Shown here one piece after another: positions 39,958 through 44,133 of a stretch of DNA of 44,133 nt (its first letter is position 1; each line of letters opens with the position of its first letter). A program made the position numbers and the translations under genes. Source of the DNA: Candidatus Caccomonas pullistercoris (GTDB lineage Bacteria > Bacteroidota > Bacteroidia > Bacteroidales > Bacteroidaceae); assembly GCA_018714085.1 (NCBI GenBank), contig DVNY01000054.1, forward strand, positions 1-44,133. The letters are read 5' to 3'. The notes below the pieces were generated by a model that was not told the origin of the DNA, made no database searches, and saw only the letters and a program-made list of their open reading frames with translations.

Positions 39958-40084
39958 GGGCTGAATGCCGCACGCTGACTCCCGAAAGCGCTTTCAGCGA
40001 GTGGGGAACATGCTCGCGGATTTGCGCACACCTGTGCAGAGTTTTGCACGTTTTGTGCAACGCTTCGCGTTCGGCATTCAGCCC
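39958..40084. ncRNA. Candidate structured RNA or palindromic element closed by a 13-bp stem
   Basis: GGGCTGAATGCCG (39958-39970) and CGGCATTCAGCCC (40072-40084) are perfect reverse complements about 100 bases apart. Between them lie smaller hairpins: GCTGA...TCAGC with flanking CAC/GTG, GCAC...GTGC near 40025, and TTGCAC...GTGCAA near 40034-40050. This looks like a multi-branched fold. No promoter box is obvious and no known RNA family is recognised. The strand is undetermined; it could also be a small mobile-element remnant. Confidence 0.4.
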
Positions 40085-40132
40085 CGGCGCACACCGTGCG
40101 TGTGCAAGCATCGTGGCTGGATGAGGATAGAG

Positions 40133-40216
40133 TATGGAGACTTAGAATTTACGGTTGCTGTGATAGTAAAAACGAACGCACTGATAGTTTTTACGGTCAG
40201 TGTGTTCGTTTTTGTT
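40133..40216. repeat. 21-bp-period array J, four clear units (perhaps five from 40112)
   Basis: Units start at 40133, 40154, 40175 and 40196, with linkers AGTAAAAACG and AGTTTTTACG. The arms 40168-40184 and 40197-40213 pair with one G-T mismatch: AAAAACGAACGCACTGA against TCAGTGTGTTCGTTTTT. The element has drifted far from GGACGGCTGAC but keeps the CTGA/TCAG core, period and pairing. It lies between convergent genes. Confidence 0.78.
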
Positions 40217-40290
40217 CTTTCCTGCGGTGGTGCTGCATGTCACGCCGCCGGGGCTGTCGGGTACGGCAGTCGTGCAGCCGGCCGGGGGAG

Positions 40291-41268
40291 CTACTTGTCG
40301 CGTTCGACGACGTAGCTGATATATTCGGCCAAGGCGCTGCCCACGGGGGTGTCGCCGGCCAGTTCGCGGGCCAGTTCGTAGCCCCGCCGGGCATATTCGG
40401 CCATGACGCGCTCGGCGTAGTCGATGCCGCCTGCCGTTTTCGCGAAGTCAACCAGCCGGGCGATGTCTTCGTCCGTGGCCAGTCCGCTTTTTGCACGCTG
40501 TGCCAGTGCTTCCATGTTGTTGTCGGCTTGTGTGCGGAGGGCGTGGATGAGGGGCAGGGTCAACTTGCCTTCGCGCAGGTCGTTGCCGGTGGGTTTTCCG
40601 ATGTTGCCTTCGTCATAATAGTCGAAGATGTCGTCGCGGATTTGGAAGCAGATGCCGATGATTTCGCCCAGCTCGCGATGTCGGGTGACGGTGGCGTCGT
40701 CAGCCCCGGCCATGAGGGCGCCCAGTTCGGCGCAGGTGGCGAAGAGGGCGGCCGTCTTCTGGTGAATGATGCGGAAGTAGGCTTCTTCGGTGGCCGTCTC
40801 GTTGTGGATGTTGGAGAGCTGGAACACTTCGCCTTCGGAGAGCGATTTTCCGAGACGGGCGATGCTGGCCACCACGCGGGTGCTGCCTGTGGCGGCTGCC
40901 TGTTCGAGCGAGGTCGAAAGCAGGTAGTCGCCCACGAGGACGGCCACTTTGTTGTCATAGGTGGCGTTCACCGAAGGCTGTCCGCGGCGTTCGTCGCTTT
41001 CGTCGACGATGTCGTCGTGCACAAGGCTGGCCGTGTGCAGCAGTTCGAGGGTCACGGCGGCGCGTGTCACACCGTCGTTCACACCACCTGCCGCCTTGGC
41101 GCAAAGCAGCACGAGCATAGGGCGCATGAGCTTGCCCTGGCGGTTACGGATGTGCGCCAAGGCGCTTCCCAAAAGGCCGTCCGGGTGTTCCAGTGTGGCG
41201 TGGAAAGCATTTCGGTAATCGTTCAGCTCGCCCTCGATGGGGCGTTTGATGAGGGACAGCGTAGCCAT
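40291..41268 (-). CDS. Long-chain trans-polyprenyl diphosphate synthase (IspB type)
   Basis: Builds the long isoprenoid chain probably used for menaquinone. 325 aa from the ATG at 41268; a longer open frame reaches into the polA promoter and is rejected. The first aspartate-rich motif is Asp85, Asp86, Asp89 (LVHDDIVDESD) and the second is Asp212, Asp213, Asp216 (RDDIFDYYD). Residues before the first motif (TLELLHTASLVHDD) lack bulky chain-stopping aromatics, which suggests a long product. Chain length cannot be stated. It uses the isoprenoids that IspG helps to make. Confidence 0.93.
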   Translation of the reverse strand: MATLSLIKRPIEGELNDYRNAFHATLEHPDGLLGSALAHIRNRQGKLMRPMLVLLCAKAAGGVNDGVTRAAVTLELLHTASLVHDDIVDESDERRGQPSVNATYDNKVAVLVGDYLLSTSLEQAAATGSTRVVASIARLGKSLSEGEVFQLSNIHNETATEEAYFRIIHQKTAALFATCAELGALMAGADDATVTRHRELGEIIGICFQIRDDIFDYYDEGNIGKPTGNDLREGKLTLPLIHALRTQADNNMEALAQRAKSGLATDEDIARLVDFAKTAGGIDYAERVMAEYARRGYELARELAGDTPVGSALAEYISYVVERDK

Positions 41269-41288
41269 TGTTCGATTTAATTTAGGCA

Positions 41289-41296
41289 CAAAATTA
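41289..41296 (-). promoter_or_regulatory. -7 box of the polyprenyl synthase promoter
   Basis: CAAAATTA on the plus strand, i.e. TAATTTTG on the coding strand, about 21 bp before the ATG. The divergent polA start lies 73 bp away on the other side. Confidence 0.6.
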
Positions 41297-41368
41297 CGAA
41301 AAACCTCGGGCGGGCGGTCGGCCTCCCCGATAAAATTGCGTATTTTTACGCTACAAAACGCCATCGCA

Positions 41369-44131
41369 ATGAAAAAATTATTCCTCTTAGACGCTTATGC
41401 GCTCATCTACCGTGCCTATTACGCCTTTATCCGTACCCCGCGTATCAATTCAAAGGGACAGAACACGTCGGCGGTGCTCGGCTTTGTCAACACACTTGAA
41501 GACGTGCTCGCGAAGGAGCGTCCGGACTACATTGCCGTTGCTTTCGATCCTGCCGGACCGACGTTCAGGCACGAGGCATATCCTGACTATAAGGCCCAGC
41601 GCGAGGCCACGCCGGAGGACATCCGTGCCGCGGTTCCCGTCATCAAGGAGATTGTGAACGCTTACCGCATCCCGATTGTCGAGGTGCCGGGTTACGAGGC
41701 TGATGACGTCATCGGGACTCTTTCAGTGCAGGCGGAGGCTGCGGGCGTCGACGTATTCATGATGACGCCCGATAAGGACTATGGGCAGCTCGTGACTGAC
41801 CATGTGCGCATGTTCCGCCCCAAGCATGGCGGTGGCTACGACGTGATGGGCCCTCAGGAGGTCTGTGAGAAGTATGGCGTCGAACGGACGTCGCAGATCA
41901 TCGACCTGCTCGCCTTGATGGGCGACGCGTCGGACAATGTGCCTGGCTGTCCCGGCGTGGGGGAGAAGACGGCCGCCAAACTCATTGCCCAGTTTGGCTC
42001 GGTCGACGCGCTGCTCGGCGCGACGGCTGAGTTGAAAGGTGCCCTCCGTCGTAAGGTGGAGGAGAGCGCTGACAAGATTCGCTTCTCCAAATTCTTGGTG
42101 ACCATCAAGACCGACGCGCCTGTCAGTCTCGACCTCGAAACTTTCAAGAGGACAGAGCCAGACCTTGAAGCCTTGGGTAAACTTTTCGAAGAGTTAGAGT
42201 TTCGCACGCTGATGCAGCGAGTGAAGAAAAACCATGGTGTGAGTGAAAAAACAGCCGAACCGCAGCTCGATTTGTTCGCCGAATTTGCAGACAACGGGGC
42301 AGAAGAAGAAAAATCGGCAACTCTCACGACGCTGAAAGATGTAGCTCACGAGTATCATCTCATTGATAGCGAGGATACTATGGCTTCATTAGTTGAAATT
42401 CTATTGACAAAAGAAATTCTCAGCATAGACACAGAGACGACTTCCACGTCGGCAATGACCGCTAAACTGGTCGGAATGAGTTTTTCCGCAGCCGAAGGCG
42501 AGGCGTGGTACGTTGCCGTGCCGCAGGATGAAGCTTTGGCGCAGGCTGTCGTCGATCGCTTTCGTCCGGTGTACGAGAACGAACGTTCGCTCAAAGTGGG
42601 GCAGAATCTTAAATATGACATCATGGTGCTCGCGCGTTATGGCGTGGAGGTCCGCGGGCCGATTTACGACACCATGCTGGCGCACTACGTGCTTCAACCC
42701 GAGCAACGGCACAACATGGACGACATGGCCGAAGTGTTGCTCGGTTATCGCACCATTCATATCGACGAGCTGATCGGCCCGAAAGGGAAGGGACAGAAGT
42801 CGATGGCCGACCTGGAACCTTCGGACGTCTATGAATATGCGTGTGAGGACGCTGACGTGGCGTTGCGCCTCTACCATCGGTTGAAAGAGTTGCTTCCGCC
42901 TGAGGCCGACAAGTTGCTCCATGAGGTTGAGTTGCCCCTTGTGCGCGTGTTGGCTACGATGGAACGCAACGGCGTCCGCCTCGACACGGAAGCACTCGCT
43001 GCTACCGGCAGGCTCTTCAACGAGCGGATGCAGCAGATTGAGGCAGACATTTATGCCGCCGTCGGTCATGCGTTCAACGTCAGTTCGCCCAAACAGGTGG
43101 GCGAAGTGCTCTTCGACGAACTCAAAGTGAGCGAAAAACCGAGACGTACGAAGACGGGGCAGTACGTTACGTCGGAGGAAGTGCTCGAAGCGTTGAGGGA
43201 GACGCATCCCGTGGTCGGGAAAATCCTTGCTTACCGCGGATTGAAGAAACTTGTGGGCACTTATGTCGACGCGTTGCCGAAACTGATTAATCCCGAGACA
43301 GGGCACATCCACACTTCGTTTAACCAGGCCGTCACGGCAACCGGACGCCTCTCGTCGAGCGATCCTAACTTGCAGAACATCCCCGTGCGAGGCGAGGACG
43401 GGCGAGAGATACGCAAGGCGTTCGTTCCGGACGACGGGTGTCTCTTCTTCTCGGCCGACTATTCGCAGATAGAGCTGCGCATCATGGCTCACCTGAGCGG
43501 CGACGAGCACCTTCGCCGTGCCTTTGTCGAAGGCGACGACGTGCATGCTGCCACCGCCGCGCGCATCTTCCATAAGGACATTGCCGACGTCACTCGCGAC
43601 GAACGCCGAAAAGCGAAGACAGCGAACTTCGGCATCATCTATGGCATCTCGGCCTTTGGCCTTGCGGAGCGGATGGGTGTCTCGCGCACCGAAGCCCGGA
43701 CGCTGATCGAGAACTACTTTTCCATGTATCCCGGCGTCAAGCGCTATATGGACGAAAGCATCGAGCGGGCGCGCCGGCAGGGCTACGTGGAGACGGCTTT
43801 CGGCCGGCGGCGCTACTTGCCCGACATCACGTCGCGCAATGCTACCGTCAGGGGCTTTGCGGAGCGCAACGCGATCAACGCGCCGATACAAGGGACGGCG
43901 GCGGACATAATCAAGGTGGCGATGGCGCGTATTGACGAACGGATGAGGGCAGCCGGAATGCGTTCGAAGATGGTGTTGCAAGTGCACGACGAACTGAATT
44001 TCAGTGTTGTTCCTGATGAACGCGAAGCGATGGAAGCACTCGTCATCGAAGAAATGGAACGCGCGTTCACGATGGCCGTACCGCTGAAAGCCGATTGTGG
44101 CTGGGGAAGCAACTGGCTCGAAGCCCATTAA
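41369..44131 (+). CDS. polA: DNA polymerase I
   Basis: 920 aa, complete, with the stop two bases before the window end. The 5'-3' exonuclease domain covers about 1-290 (FLLDAYALIYRAYYAF, VPGYEADDVIGTL, GDASDNVPGCPGVGEKTA, split by domain). The 3'-5' exonuclease at about 340-530 keeps its acidic residues Asp354 and Glu356 (SIDTETTS) and YACEDAD, so proofreading looks intact. The polymerase domain has Asp697 (SADYSQIELR), the O-helix RRKAKTANFGIIYG, and Asp874-Glu875 (VHDE). The linker near 42220-42440 is distinctly AT-richer than the rest. The ATG at 41369 is chosen over an upstream frame that overlaps the divergent gene. Confidence 0.98.
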   Translation: MKKLFLLDAYALIYRAYYAFIRTPRINSKGQNTSAVLGFVNTLEDVLAKERPDYIAVAFDPAGPTFRHEAYPDYKAQREATPEDIRAAVPVIKEIVNAYRIPIVEVPGYEADDVIGTLSVQAEAAGVDVFMMTPDKDYGQLVTDHVRMFRPKHGGGYDVMGPQEVCEKYGVERTSQIIDLLALMGDASDNVPGCPGVGEKTAAKLIAQFGSVDALLGATAELKGALRRKVEESADKIRFSKFLVTIKTDAPVSLDLETFKRTEPDLEALGKLFEELEFRTLMQRVKKNHGVSEKTAEPQLDLFAEFADNGAEEEKSATLTTLKDVAHEYHLIDSEDTMASLVEILLTKEILSIDTETTSTSAMTAKLVGMSFSAAEGEAWYVAVPQDEALAQAVVDRFRPVYENERSLKVGQNLKYDIMVLARYGVEVRGPIYDTMLAHYVLQPEQRHNMDDMAEVLLGYRTIHIDELIGPKGKGQKSMADLEPSDVYEYACEDADVALRLYHRLKELLPPEADKLLHEVELPLVRVLATMERNGVRLDTEALAATGRLFNERMQQIEADIYAAVGHAFNVSSPKQVGEVLFDELKVSEKPRRTKTGQYVTSEEVLEALRETHPVVGKILAYRGLKKLVGTYVDALPKLINPETGHIHTSFNQAVTATGRLSSSDPNLQNIPVRGEDGREIRKAFVPDDGCLFFSADYSQIELRIMAHLSGDEHLRRAFVEGDDVHAATAARIFHKDIADVTRDERRKAKTANFGIIYGISAFGLAERMGVSRTEARTLIENYFSMYPGVKRYMDESIERARRQGYVETAFGRRRYLPDITSRNATVRGFAERNAINAPIQGTAADIIKVAMARIDERMRAAGMRSKMVLQVHDELNFSVVPDEREAMEALVIEEMERAFTMAVPLKADCGWGSNWLEAH

Positions 44132-44133
44132 GC

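Overview
The window looks like a piece of a GC-rich Bacteroidales chromosome, roughly 60% G+C by eye. The evidence is the gene content and order, and promoters of the Bacteroidetes type. The gene evidence includes purE next to a long-form ispG, ompH next to murI, the run ftsX-DUF3098-uppP-truB-queA-folK, a DUF5723 protein, many lipoproteins and a large exported GH2 beta-galactosidase. The promoters carry a TAnnTTTG -7 box, and start codons lack Shine-Dalgarno sequences. I cannot name the genus. No transposase, integrase, phage gene or CRISPR array is visible; almost every gene is core housekeeping.

Layout. 0-2.5 kb: purE-ispG (+). 2.6-6.9 kb: a minus-strand operon rhomboid, EEP phosphatase, ilvA, nadA. 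6.9-8.0 kb: a non-coding kilobase with a cluster of DnaA-box-like 9-mers and an AT-rich tract (candidate oriC or DnaA-binding locus), then a tandemly duplicated promoter for an LpxL-type acyltransferase. About 9.0 kb: tRNA-Arg(CCU). 9.3-12.5 kb: a lipoprotein and DUF5723 outer-membrane pair of unknown function. 12.9-14.4 kb: ompH-murI. 14.5-17.3 kb: a TGS-domain kinase and trmD. 17.4-20.4 kb: ligA and dapA (+). 20.8-24.8 kb: beta-galactosidase. 25.3-27.8 kb: a thioredoxin-fold lipoprotein without its cysteines and a ComM-type AAA+ protein. 28-29.7 kb: an abundant-looking OmpA/TPR lipoprotein. 29.9-31.8 kb: ychF-lgt. 32-36.9 kb: the ftsX to folK operon, with folK fused to a GNAT domain. 37.3-39.9 kb: miaB-fprA. 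40.3-44.1 kb: a polyprenyl synthase and polA, divergent.

The most striking signal is not a gene. Ten short arrays, spread over the window, share an exact 21-bp period. Most can be read as five units, i.e. 105 bp. Each unit is an 11-bp element (often GGACGGCTGAC or its reverse complement GTCAGCCGTCC) plus a 10-bp AT-rich linker such as AGGATTTTCT. Neighbouring elements are often reverse complements, and in several arrays the element sequence has changed on both sides so that the palindrome survives. Nine arrays lie in intergenic gaps. One lies in frame inside ispG and adds 35 residues as heptads, and one intergenic array runs over the stop codon of the folK-GNAT gene. A period of 21 bp is two turns of B-DNA, so a filament- or array-forming DNA-binding protein, a structured RNA, or a homogenising minisatellite are all possible. 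I know of no described element with this architecture.

A second repeat is a 70-bp promoter module with a small covarying hairpin, seen upstream of the rhomboid, lpxL (twice) and ompH.
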